A DNA stretch of 64,000 nucleotides from UBA5109 sp038148755 (GTDB lineage: Bacteria; Pseudomonadota; Gammaproteobacteria; Pseudomonadales; Pseudohongiellaceae). The notes under the pieces were generated by a model that saw only the letters and a program-made list of their open reading frames with translations, made no database searches and had not been told where the DNA came from. Shown piece by piece: positions 27,690-36,641 of the stretch. The DNA is taken from the NCBI GenBank assembly GCA_038148755.1, contig JAYQWA010000003.1:1-64000 (forward strand), written 5' to 3'. Each line of letters opens with the position of its first letter. The stretch's first letter is position 1. A program made the position numbers and the translations under genes.

Positions 27690-28321
27690 TAAGCGGCAAC
27701 CTTGGTTACGCCAATCATGCTGTCCCGTTCTATTAAAGCAGACAGTTCTTCTTCATTAAGATTTTCAGTGCCTGCAGGGCGCTCGGGTAATACCAAATAG
27801 CGGATTTCAGCACTACTATCCCAAACTCGTACTTCGACATCATCAGGAATTTCCGTGCCAAATTCTGCCAGCACTTCCCTAGGTTCGATCACCACTTTTG
27901 ATCGATAGGCGAAACTTTTATACCAGGCTGGAGGGAGTCCGAGAACGGGCCAGGGATAGCATGAACATAAAGTGCAAACGACCACATTGTGGACCTCCGG
28001 GGTGTTCTCAACTACCACCATATGCTCACCTTGCAGTCCACCAAAACCAAGCTCAGCGATGGCTGAAGTAGCATCTGACAGTAAGCGCTTTTTATACTCA
28101 GGATCAACCCAGGCTTTGGCAACAACCTTGGCGCCATTCATTGGTCCCAGGTCGTTTTCATAAATATCAGCGAGTTTTCCCAGTGCATCTTTTGAAACCA
28201 GACCTTTTTCAAGCAGTAAGTTTTCCATTTTGTTTACGCGATCGTTCAACGCCTTGTTGTCAGCATCACTACGATTGCTTTCATGATATGGATTTTTTTT
28301 ATCGTGAGAATGTGTAGTCAT
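27689..28321 (-). CDS. nthA: Nitrile hydratase alpha subunit, cobalt type
   Basis: Catalytic subunit that hydrates nitriles to amides. The 210-residue protein carries the metal-claw motif VCTLCSCY with Cys116, Cys119, Ser120 and Cys121; Thr at 117 is the hallmark of cobalt-dependent rather than iron enzymes. Two of the cysteines are oxidised to sulfinic/sulfenic acid in the known enzymes. The sequence YPWPVLGLPPAWYKSFAYRS after the claw is conserved. The N-terminal ~25 residues are hydrophilic, with no export signal, so it is cytoplasmic. Twelve bases after the beta gene. Confidence 0.95.
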   Translation of the reverse strand: MTTHSHDKKNPYHESNRSDADNKALNDRVNKMENLLLEKGLVSKDALGKLADIYENDLGPMNGAKVVAKAWVDPEYKKRLLSDATSAIAELGFGGLQGEHMVVVENTPEVHNVVVCTLCSCYPWPVLGLPPAWYKSFAYRSKVVIEPREVLAEFGTEIPDDVEVRVWDSSAEIRYLVLPERPAGTENLNEEELSALIERDSMIGVTKVAA

Positions 28322-28333
28322 GTATTAAGCCTA

Positions 28334-28993
28334 TTAAGCAGGTTCAAGATAATCTTCCCATAAATCGATATAAACACAATCTTTACGAGTCACGTTCTCT
28401 CCCCATAATGTTTGTGCTTCAAAACGCACCGAATAAAGCGGCTGTGCATTCTCACCCAGGTCGTGCGCGTGTGTGTCAGGCAGAATATGCGAACCATTGT
28501 GTTTTGAGATTACACCAACTTTACCTTTTACATAGTTGGTAGCCCGATTATGGCCTTTGGTTTCTAAAACCTTAACCCGCACCCTGTCACCAACATTAAA
28601 CACTGGATTTTGGCGGCCGTCTTCTCTGGTTGCCGGGACACCTCCTCTGGCGAGCCCTTCAATCATGGTTGCATCGGGTGGTGGGTGTGGCATGTCCTTA
28701 TGATTGATTTCCTTGCCTGCAGCTATCTCTTCATCGGTCAGATAACCCAAATCTTTACCCATAATTTCAATGCCACGTAACCAACGCTCATAATATGAAC
28801 TGTTCAGATATTCTAGCGTGCTCATACGTTCAACCGCATGTCTGGCACGATCTACTGGGCCTAGAAAAGCCAGCGAAGCAATATTCATGGCAAATACTTT
28901 TCTTTCCCAGTCAGCATGAAAAACAGGTTCATCAGATTCCCTTGGGATAGGGCCGAATTGAGTAAAACCACCCATGTCATGTATGTTATTCAT
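28334..28993 (-). CDS. nthB: Nitrile hydratase beta subunit
   Basis: A 219-residue non-catalytic subunit that forms the heterodimer and part of the active-site entry: start MNNIHDMGGFTQFGPI, the paired region HADWERKVFAM, YYERWLRGIE, and the C-terminal SH3-like barrel with FNVGDRVRVKVLETKGHNR and LPDTHAHDLGE. First gene of the operon; its promoter must lie in the A+T-rich gap upstream (28994-29095). No amidase or aldoxime dehydratase gene is nearby. Confidence 0.95.
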   Translation of the reverse strand: MNNIHDMGGFTQFGPIPRESDEPVFHADWERKVFAMNIASLAFLGPVDRARHAVERMSTLEYLNSSYYERWLRGIEIMGKDLGYLTDEEIAAGKEINHKDMPHPPPDATMIEGLARGGVPATREDGRQNPVFNVGDRVRVKVLETKGHNRATNYVKGKVGVISKHNGSHILPDTHAHDLGENAQPLYSVRFEAQTLWGENVTRKDCVYIDLWEDYLEPA

Positions 28994-29095
28994 AAGTATC
29001 GCAGCACTGGTTAAAATATATTTTTTACTATCTCTAATAATAATATAAAAATCAATGTTTCTTAATCTTCAGAGGTAATTCAAGTTATCTTACCG

Positions 29096-30988
29096 CTATG
29101 GTATTGCCTCCTGCTGTAGCTCAATTTTTTCTATTGCAGTAAGCCATTCATCCTCGAGTTCTGAAGTTGCCGTTATTAATTGCGCTCTTTGTTGCAGTAA
29201 GTCTGAGAGCTGTGTTTTCTGATCATCTTCATAAAGGCTGGCATCTGTCAGTTTTTCATCGATAGCTTTTAGCCTGGTCTGGTTCAGATCCAGTTCTTTT
29301 TCCAGTTTACTGGCCAGTGTTCGTAGTGTTTTTAGTTGATTACGTTTTTCGGCGGATTGCTGTCGGGCGGCTTTTTTATCCAGCTTGTCAGGATTTTTCA
29401 TGGCCGCCTCACTGCCTGTTTTATTACCTTCCAGCAGTAATTTTTCATAATCGTTAAGGTCGCCCTCAAAAAAGTCCAGCTTGCCATCTTTTACCAACAG
29501 GAACTGATCCACGGTATTACTTAGCAAATGCCGGTCATGGGAAACCAGAATCAGAGCGCCGTTGAATTCCTGCAAACCAACAGTCAGGCTATGACACATT
29601 TCCAGGTCAAGATGGTTGGTTGGCTCATCCATTAATAACAGATTGGGTTTTTGCCAGACCACCAGCGCCAGCGCCAGACGGGATTTTTCACCGCCGGAAA
29701 AGTGCTCAATCGTTTCTTTAACCCGGTCACCCTGGAAGTCAAAGCCGCCCAGAAAGTTCCGAATCTCCTGCTCTCTGGCATTGTTATCCAGAGCCTGTAT
29801 AAGTTGCATCGGTGTAGAAGCGATATCCAGTTCATCAACCTGATGTTGTGCGCAATAGCCGATTTTAAGATGGTCGGAGCAGTTAATTTCACCGGCCAGC
29901 AAAGGCAGTTTGCCGGCAAGTACTTTAAGCAAGGTTGATTTGCCCTGACCGTTCGACCCCAACAGACCGATACGTGAATCAGAGCGGATATTCATTGAAA
30001 AATTCTGTATTAAGGCTTTGTCATAGCCGATGGAAATTTTATCAGTGGCCAAGAGGCTGGGCGGCAGTTTTGCGGGCTCCAGAAATTTAAAATGAAAGGG
30101 GGAGTCAATATGTGCTGGCGCTATATCGACCATGCGACTTAATTCTTTCAGGCGGCTTTGTGCCTGCCGTGCTTTGGATGCCTTGGCTCGAAATCGTCTG
30201 ACGAATGACTCGATTTCTTTTTTACGGGCCTGTTGTTTCTCATACTCTGCCTGCTGCTGGGCAATGCGTTCGGCTTTTTGCTTTTCGTAATCACTGTAAT
30301 TACCCCGGTATAAATACAGTTTTTTATTTTCAAAGCTGATGATATGGCCAACCACAACATCCAGAAAACTGCGGTCATGGGATACCAGCAACAGCGTTCC
30401 CTGGTAACGTAACAACCATTGTTGCAGCCACAGCGTAGCTTCCAGATCCAGATGGTTGGTCGGCTCATCCAGCAACAGTAAATCTGAAGGCGTCATCAGG
30501 GCCTGAGCCAGATTAAGGCGTATGCGCCAGCCACCGGAAAATTCATTTACAGTTCTGCCGAAGTCTTCTGCAGGGAAACCCAGTCCAGATAATAATTGCT
30601 CAGCCCTGTTCTGAATGGTCCAGCCGTCATGCAAATCCAGTTCTGCGTGTAATTGCGCTAAGCGATGGTCATCCCTGGCTTTTTCAGCTTTAGCTAGGCC
30701 TTCCTCTATTGTCCGGAATTTAATATCACCGTCGATTACGTAGTCGACCGCAGAACGCGTTGAGCCTTTGGTTTCCTGCAGCATCTGGGATTTGCGTAAG
30801 TCTTTGGGAAAATCCAGCTGGCCCGTGTCCGGGCTTAATTCACCCATCAATAATTTAAACAAACTGGTTTTACCGGTGCCATTGCGTCCAATGATCCCGA
30901 CTTTTTGCCCGGCATAAACAGTAAGCCCGACTTCATCAAGCAGTAACTGGCTACCCAGACGTAGAGAAATGTCCTGTAATGAAATCAT
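29096..30988 (-). CDS. yheS: ABC-F family ATPase, YheS-like
   Basis: A soluble protein of 630 residues with two ABC domains joined by a charged linker. First Walker A GRNGTGKT at 34-41 with FSGGWRIRL and LLLLDEPTNHLDLE; second Walker A GSNGQGKST with FSGGEKSRLALAL and LLLMDEPTNHLDLE. A C-terminal coiled coil (AEKRNQLKTLRTLASKLEKE) is as in YheS/Uup. ABC-F proteins act on the ribosome to relieve stalling. No membrane domain. Confidence 0.92.
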   Translation of the reverse strand: MISLQDISLRLGSQLLLDEVGLTVYAGQKVGIIGRNGTGKTSLFKLLMGELSPDTGQLDFPKDLRKSQMLQETKGSTRSAVDYVIDGDIKFRTIEEGLAKAEKARDDHRLAQLHAELDLHDGWTIQNRAEQLLSGLGFPAEDFGRTVNEFSGGWRIRLNLAQALMTPSDLLLLDEPTNHLDLEATLWLQQWLLRYQGTLLLVSHDRSFLDVVVGHIISFENKKLYLYRGNYSDYEKQKAERIAQQQAEYEKQQARKKEIESFVRRFRAKASKARQAQSRLKELSRMVDIAPAHIDSPFHFKFLEPAKLPPSLLATDKISIGYDKALIQNFSMNIRSDSRIGLLGSNGQGKSTLLKVLAGKLPLLAGEINCSDHLKIGYCAQHQVDELDIASTPMQLIQALDNNAREQEIRNFLGGFDFQGDRVKETIEHFSGGEKSRLALALVVWQKPNLLLMDEPTNHLDLEMCHSLTVGLQEFNGALILVSHDRHLLSNTVDQFLLVKDGKLDFFEGDLNDYEKLLLEGNKTGSEAAMKNPDKLDKKAARQQSAEKRNQLKTLRTLASKLEKELDLNQTRLKAIDEKLTDASLYEDDQKTQLSDLLQQRAQLITATSELEDEWLTAIEKIELQQEAIP

Positions 30989-31032
30989 TAGTTTATGCGT
31001 GAAATGGAATGCAGGGAAAAATCAGAGTCAAA

Positions 31033-31644
31033 TTATTTATTGTCTTGGTCATATTCACTGGAAAAATTTTGGATCGCTGCTACATCATCTTGTAATAAAT
31101 ACGGCATGGCGGCATCAAGCTTTTCTTCATTCCAGGACCACCATTCTAGGGCTTCCAGAATTAAAATTTCAGCTTCAGTAAATCGCACTTTAATTTGTCT
31201 GGCCGGGTTGCCAGCAACAATACTGTAAGGTGCCACATCAGAAGAAACCACTGCTGATGCGCCAATCACTGCGCCGTTACCAATGCTAACGCCGGATAAA
31301 ATCTTGGCGTCATCACCAATCCAGACATCATGGCCAATAATCACATCGCCCTTGGTTGAGGGGTGTCCGGGGATTTGTTTTGCGCTTTCCCGAAAAACAG
31401 AAAAGGGATAAGTGGTAATCCAGTCAACCCGGTGATTGCCACCCAGATAAATTTTCACACCGTCTGCAATCGAGCAATAGGCACCTACTTTTAGAGTCGC
31501 TTTCTCTCCCCAGTGCATGACAGTCGGTTCACCATAAGTCCCCCGGCCAACGTCATAAAGCTCTTTCCAGGATGGCTTTTCTTTTTTAAATAATGCCTTA
31601 AATTTCAATGCGTATTCCAATAAACAAAAGCGCTGTGCTGACAA
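31033..31644 (-). CDS. CatB-like acetyltransferase (left-handed beta-helix)
   Basis: A 203-residue trimeric acyltransferase of the xenobiotic acetyltransferase family. Hexapeptide repeats build the helix (VIIGHDVWIGDDAKILSGVS, IGNGAVIGASAVVSSDV), and GNHRVDWITTYPF is the loop with the catalytic His. The substrate may be a sugar or an antibiotic-like amide; chloramphenicol resistance cannot be claimed from sequence. 44 bases downstream of yheS on the same strand. Confidence 0.87.
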   Translation of the reverse strand: MSAQRFCLLEYALKFKALFKKEKPSWKELYDVGRGTYGEPTVMHWGEKATLKVGAYCSIADGVKIYLGGNHRVDWITTYPFSVFRESAKQIPGHPSTKGDVIIGHDVWIGDDAKILSGVSIGNGAVIGASAVVSSDVAPYSIVAGNPARQIKVRFTEAEILILEALEWWSWNEEKLDAAMPYLLQDDVAAIQNFSSEYDQDNK

Positions 31645-31799
31645 AGTTGAATCACATTACTGGATAGCCTTTTGATTATCAATAAGAGTCTTAATGACCT
31701 TTGGTGAAATCAAAAAAGTGGTATGCTAGATTTTTTTGCTATAAACAGACAACACGGCATTTTAAGTTGCTTTTAAGAATAATCTAAGAGGAAAGCTGC

Positions 31800-33338
31800 A
31801 TGATTAAGTCAATCAATCGCCTGCTTATTACGACATTGGTTTTAGGCAGCAGTGCATGGGCGCAAAACATTGATTCCCTGGAAGTCAGTCAAATAGTTAA
31901 CGAATACCGGGCATCCAGAGAAAATCTGATCATGCAGGATTTTATTGACTTGCTGTCATTACCAAATATTGCACAGAATCAGGGTGATATGGATCTCAAT
32001 GTTGAGCACATTACTGGGCTGCTGGAACAAAGAGATTTCAATATACAGCGCTTGCAGTCCGGCGGTTCTCCTTATATTTATGCTGAAAAAATGCAGCCTG
32101 GCGCAACAGAAACTTTACTTATCTACGCCCACTATGATGGCCAGCCAGTGCAGGTTGAGAACTGGGTCTATCCACCATTTACGCCGACCTTGCTGGATGC
32201 GCCACTGCAGGAGGGCGGTCAGCCTGTTGATATTACCGAGCTGGAAGGCAGCTTTGATCCTGAATGGCGACTCTATGCGCGTTCGGCAGGTGATGACAAG
32301 ATGCCGATTATTGCACTACTGCATACTCTGGATGCTCTGGCAGCCAACGATATTGAACTCTCGGTTAACCTGAAGCTTCTGTTCGATGGTGAAGAAGAAG
32401 CCGGTTCGCCAAGTTTGGGGCGGGTAATTGATGAGAATCCTGGTTTGTTTGATGCTGACCTGCTGCTTTTTTGTGATGGTCCCATGCACCAGTCACGCAA
32501 TGCGCAACTGATGTTTGGAGTGCGCGGCTCCAAAACACTGGATATAACGACCTACGGTGCAAACAGACCTTTACATTCCGGGCATTACGGGAATTGGGCG
32601 CCCAACCCAATCATGCAGATGGCGTATTTGCTGACCAGTATGCGCGATGAATCCGGGCGTATTCTCATTGAGGGCTATTATGATGACGTCGCGCCCATCA
32701 ATGATATGGAGCGTTCAGCCATTGCTGCCATGCCTGATATTACTGAAGCACTGAAAAATGAACTGGCTATCAATACGCCGGAAGGCAATGGCACCAGACT
32801 GGAAGAGCTGGTGATGCTGCCAGCCATTAATGTCAGGGGTATGTCCGCCGGTGGTGTTGGTAATCTCGGGCGCAATATTGTTTTGTCCACGGCGACGGCG
32901 TCATTGAATATAAGGCTTGTCTCAAATCAGCAGCCTGAGGATATTGAAAGACTGATAGAAGCGCATATTGCCAGGCAGGGCTTTCACATTGTGTATGAAG
33001 ATCCAACTGATGAAATTCTTAGAGCTAATGAAAAAGTGATCAAGCTTGACTGGCGGGGCAGGGGAACGCCGGGTCTGCGTACACCACTCAATGATCCCGT
33101 TTCGCAACGTTTGGTTGGTCTAATGCAAAGTGTGACACCTAACCTTATTATTACGCCAAGCATGGGAGGCACCCTGCCGCTGGATGATTTTGCTACGCGA
33201 ATGGATACCCCGATTATTATTTTACCGCTGGCGAACCATGACAATAATCAGCATGCGGAAAATGAGAATATCCGTATTCAGAATATGTGGGATGCCATGT
33301 CTGTCTATGGGGTGATTCTGGCGAATTTTGGATTTTAA
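31800..33338 (+). CDS. Exported M20-family metallopeptidase
   Basis: A 512-residue protein with a signal peptide (TTLVLGSSAWA, cleavage ~21). Zinc ligands: His111 and Asp113 in IYAHYDGQPVQ; the acid pair in LLFDGEEEAGSP; a late His in PLANHDNNQHAENE. A dimerisation domain lies between them (residues ~245-370). Peptidase M20 of dipeptidase/carboxypeptidase type acting in the periplasm or outside. AGAGGAAAGCTGC gives a ribosome site. Gene start follows a 155-base divergent gap. Confidence 0.9.
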   Translation: MIKSINRLLITTLVLGSSAWAQNIDSLEVSQIVNEYRASRENLIMQDFIDLLSLPNIAQNQGDMDLNVEHITGLLEQRDFNIQRLQSGGSPYIYAEKMQPGATETLLIYAHYDGQPVQVENWVYPPFTPTLLDAPLQEGGQPVDITELEGSFDPEWRLYARSAGDDKMPIIALLHTLDALAANDIELSVNLKLLFDGEEEAGSPSLGRVIDENPGLFDADLLLFCDGPMHQSRNAQLMFGVRGSKTLDITTYGANRPLHSGHYGNWAPNPIMQMAYLLTSMRDESGRILIEGYYDDVAPINDMERSAIAAMPDITEALKNELAINTPEGNGTRLEELVMLPAINVRGMSAGGVGNLGRNIVLSTATASLNIRLVSNQQPEDIERLIEAHIARQGFHIVYEDPTDEILRANEKVIKLDWRGRGTPGLRTPLNDPVSQRLVGLMQSVTPNLIITPSMGGTLPLDDFATRMDTPIIILPLANHDNNQHAENENIRIQNMWDAMSVYGVILANFGF

Positions 33339-33439
33339 GACTGGTTTGAGCTACGCCGAATCTGGATCTTCATGAGCTGATTTGCATGATTATGGTTCAG
33401 GCTAAACGCATCACAAACAAGAGCAGGGGGCATCTGCAC

Positions 33440-34930
33440 ATGATGAAAATAACAAGCTTTTTATGTCTGTTGGTTATTGCTTTTCCTTCATCGGCGCAGC
33501 CTATGTCTGCCAGATCAATTCTTGAGGAAGCTGCTGAAGCGATGGGTGGTTTAAATCGAATCCTCAATACGGATAGTCTGGTTATTTCCGGTTTCAGCCT
33601 GACTCAAGGTGGTGGTCAAAACGCTTCTCCGCACCCTAAAGCGCCACCGAAATGGGCTGCCCAAAATGGTATCGTCAGAACTATTAATCTAAATACAATG
33701 CAGGCCATGCAAACGCACCGACAGGGGTTTCTGTATCCTTTTGCGCTGGCATTTGGACATGCCTGGAATCAGAGCAGTCAGATGCAGCAGGGCGTCTCTG
33801 TTTTGGATCACCCCTTAACTGCTTTAAGAGCAGCTTTGAATTCTGAAACGGAGTTGGGCGCTGTCAGTATTGAGGAAGATAATATTGTTATTGAATTCAC
33901 GCTGGATAGTGGTGAAGTACTTTGGCTGGGTATTAATCAACAAAACAAGTTACCTGCGTGGGTCCGTTGGCAGGGGCCGAGTGCCAACCTTGGCGAACTG
34001 ACTTACACTGCCTGGTTTAGCGGCTATTCACCCTTCGACGGCATCAGATTGCCTTCCGGTATCACGACTGAAATTGACTGGCGAAACACAACAGTCAGCA
34101 CAATGTCTGTAGATAATTACCAGATTAATGTTGATTTACCTGCCTTTGCAGAAAACACTCCAGCCTTTGGCGAAGCCAGCATTGTTGACGTTGCTGTAAC
34201 CCAGGTTGCTGACGGGGTTTGGGATTTACGTTTGGTGACTGATGTCTCCACGGTTGAAACCAATGGTGCCGGGATCGTGGAATTTGAAGATCATTTATTG
34301 ATGTTCGAGGCCTATGGCAGTGAAGCAAATACCGTAGCCATAGTAAATGTTGCTAACACGCTAGTGCCAGGGAAAGAAGTCACGGAAGTTGTCGTTTCCC
34401 ACCATCATTTTGATCATTCAGGTGGGCTAAGAGCTGCTGTAGCTTTAGGCCTGACGATTATATCCAAGCGTGAAAATGAAGATATTTTTCGGGAAATGGT
34501 GTCACGCCCAGCGCCAAACTTTCCTGATATGTTGGCCCGTAATCTCAAACCCATGACATTTATTCCAGTAGATGAACACCTGATTCTGGAAGATTCGAGT
34601 AGGCGTGTTGATGTCTATGAAGTCATTAACCATATGCATATGAGTGATGCTGTTTTTGCCTATGTGCCCGAATCAAAGGTGTTGATACAGGGAGATATGT
34701 TCGTGGTGGAATGGGACTGGCACTGGTGGGCTGACAATTACATGAAGAGCATAGAATATTTCGATCTGGATCCGGCTATTGATATTCCCGTGCATGGCGT
34801 AGTGTTGAGCTTTGATGAAGTCATTGAAAGCATCAATAACCAGGTAGCCGCAGCCAGGGAGTTTTGTGCTCAAAACGAAAGGTCAGGCATCTATATGGCT
34901 GGCTGCCCTGTGGTGTATTCCAGGGATTAA
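33440..34930 (+). CDS. Exported metallo-beta-lactamase-fold hydrolase
   Basis: From ATG at 33440 (AGGGGG upstream) the protein has ~496 residues with a signal peptide (ending PSSAQ). The N-terminal half is a beta-rich domain; the C-terminal half from ~residue 245 is the MBL fold with the zinc motif HHHFDHSGG, HMHMSDAVFAY and the final VHGVVLSFDEV. Hydrolase of unknown substrate; neither a beta-lactamase nor a quorum-quenching lactonase can be claimed. Follows the M20 peptidase in the same direction by ~100 bases; could be cotranscribed. Confidence 0.87.
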   Translation: MMKITSFLCLLVIAFPSSAQPMSARSILEEAAEAMGGLNRILNTDSLVISGFSLTQGGGQNASPHPKAPPKWAAQNGIVRTINLNTMQAMQTHRQGFLYPFALAFGHAWNQSSQMQQGVSVLDHPLTALRAALNSETELGAVSIEEDNIVIEFTLDSGEVLWLGINQQNKLPAWVRWQGPSANLGELTYTAWFSGYSPFDGIRLPSGITTEIDWRNTTVSTMSVDNYQINVDLPAFAENTPAFGEASIVDVAVTQVADGVWDLRLVTDVSTVETNGAGIVEFEDHLLMFEAYGSEANTVAIVNVANTLVPGKEVTEVVVSHHHFDHSGGLRAAVALGLTIISKRENEDIFREMVSRPAPNFPDMLARNLKPMTFIPVDEHLILEDSSRRVDVYEVINHMHMSDAVFAYVPESKVLIQGDMFVVEWDWHWWADNYMKSIEYFDLDPAIDIPVHGVVLSFDEVIESINNQVAAAREFCAQNERSGIYMAGCPVVYSRD

Positions 34931-34967
34931 GACTTTATAGGTAAGCTAAGGCCTGAATGTTGATACA

Positions 34968-34986
34968 TCCAAACAAAGTGTTTGGA
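34968..34986. terminator. Stem-loop after the metallo-beta-lactamase gene
   Basis: Perfect 8-bp inverted repeat tccaaaca-aag-tgtttgga, 37 bases after the stop. The following sequence has only a weak T-run, so termination is likely partial. Confidence 0.4.
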
Positions 34987-35033
34987 CGTTAATTTGTCAA
35001 CAGCTGTTGGGAATTTTCTGTACCTAATGTCTC

Positions 35034-35198
35034 TTACCTACCCAATGCAGCCAGTAAAGCACCGCCGCCAAAAGCCATCATGGCTGCAATAACCCTGTTA
35101 CCCGGCGACCAGAATCTGGCGACGACTGCGCCTAAGGGTAGAGACGCGGCACTGATTAAACCGAATAAAAAAGCTTGAAGCGCAACAGATTCAGGCAT
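35034..35198 (-). pseudogene. Truncated N-terminal remnant of a ZIP-like membrane protein
   Basis: A 54-codon frame from ATG at 35198 ending at TAA (35036-35034). It encodes AFLFGLISAASLPLGAVVAR and MMAFGGGALLAALG, which look like the first two membrane segments of a ZIP/permease-type protein that normally runs on for hundreds of residues. Nothing similar follows after the stop. Probable gene remnant. It occupies the middle of a 391-base gap; the rest holds only the stem-loop and the leader of the symporter. Confidence 0.5.
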
Positions 35199-35321
35199 AG
35201 TGATAAATTTGTAATTCGTCTGGTCTCAGGTTTGCTATATTAGAGAGAATAAAAATCCTAAAAACAAGCGTTCCTCTGGTTATGCAGTGAATTCCTGATT
35301 TTTATCAACCTAAAGGTTTGT

Positions 35322-36497
35322 ATGAAGCTCATTATTAAATTGTTACTAGGCATTGTAGCCGGATTAATCTTCGGCCTGTTTGCACCTGAAATATTTGTTC
35401 GCTTTCTCGTAACGGTACAGACAGTCATCGGTGCTTTTATAATCTTTTTAATCCCTTTTATTATTCTGTTTTTTATTGCGCATGGTATATCCAGTTTGCC
35501 ACATTCCTCCGGCAGGCTTTTAGGTTTCACGATAGCGACTGCCTATACATCAACCATTATTGCGACTTTGATTGCCTGTTCGCTGGCGCTTTTTTTACTG
35601 CCGACATTGTTAAATGGCATAGATCCTGACTCAGTCAACGTTGAGACTCAGGAAGTGCTGCCATTTATAGACTTCAGCTTAGAGCCGGTGATGGATGTGA
35701 TTACAGCTTTGCTAACGGCATTTTTATTTGGCATTGGCATTCAGATGACTTCATCCTCTAGTAAAACATCGGCACTAAAAGATATTGTGGCAGAGGGGAA
35801 ATTAATCGTTGAACTCGCCATAAGAAAAGCTGTAATTCCACTGCTGCCTTTTTACATTGCCGGAATTTTTACTGAACTGGCTGCCAATGGTACGGCATTT
35901 GTTTACCTGTTTACTTTCGCTAAAGTTTTGTTGCTGGCAATCATCATGCACTGGTTATGGATTCTGATGCTCTATGCAATAGCAGCCCTGGTCTCCGGCC
36001 GAAACATGTTTAATCTGATTAAAGTCATGTTACCGGCCTATTTGACGGCTATCGGCACCATGTCCAGTGCTGCAACAATTCCAGTCACGCTGCGACAGGC
36101 ACAGCAGAATAAAATTTCAGAACCTACTCGTGAATTTGTCGTGCCGCTTTGTGCTTCAATTCATTTATCTGGCAGTTCCATAACGATTATTACCTGTGCT
36201 GTTGCTGTGATGCTGTTATCGCCTGCTCTACCTGATCCTGATTTACTGATGCTTATACCTTTTATTCTGATGCTGGGTGTCATCACGGTTGCTGCACCAG
36301 GTGTTCCCGGGGGAACGATTCTGGCGGCTCTCGGCATACTGGCAAGTATGTTGGGTTTCGACGAATCTGCGCTGGCATTAATGATTGCCTTATTTTTAGC
36401 TCAGGACAGTTTTGGCACAGCGTGCAATATATTGGGAGATGGTGCGATCGCTGTTATTGTTGATGCTGAGGCAGGAAGGAGTACGGCTGCATCATAA
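35322..36497 (+). CDS. Dicarboxylate/amino acid:cation symporter (DAACS family)
   Basis: A 391-residue inner-membrane carrier of the GltP/DctA family with eight helices and two re-entrant loops: start IIKLLLGIVAGLIFGLFAPE, the serine-rich hairpin and GTMSSAATIPVTLRQ, and the substrate/cation segment VPGGTILAALGIL with FLAQDSFGTACNILGDG. Imports glutamate, aspartate, C4-dicarboxylates or serine with H+ or Na+; exact substrate not determinable. Monocistronic. Confidence 0.9.
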   Translation: MKLIIKLLLGIVAGLIFGLFAPEIFVRFLVTVQTVIGAFIIFLIPFIILFFIAHGISSLPHSSGRLLGFTIATAYTSTIIATLIACSLALFLLPTLLNGIDPDSVNVETQEVLPFIDFSLEPVMDVITALLTAFLFGIGIQMTSSSSKTSALKDIVAEGKLIVELAIRKAVIPLLPFYIAGIFTELAANGTAFVYLFTFAKVLLLAIIMHWLWILMLYAIAALVSGRNMFNLIKVMLPAYLTAIGTMSSAATIPVTLRQAQQNKISEPTREFVVPLCASIHLSGSSITIITCAVAVMLLSPALPDPDLLMLIPFILMLGVITVAAPGVPGGTILAALGILASMLGFDESALALMIALFLAQDSFGTACNILGDGAIAVIVDAEAGRSTAAS

Positions 36498-36641
36498 TCG
36501 CTGAGGTAAAGCTTTATTAACACCATTGTTGTTGCCGGAACTTCAGCTAGGGTAGTATGGCACTTGTCAAAACAGGACAAACAGCAAATGTGATTAAGGG
36601 GATCACTGCATTAAACATTTTAATTGAAAGGGGATCTGAAA

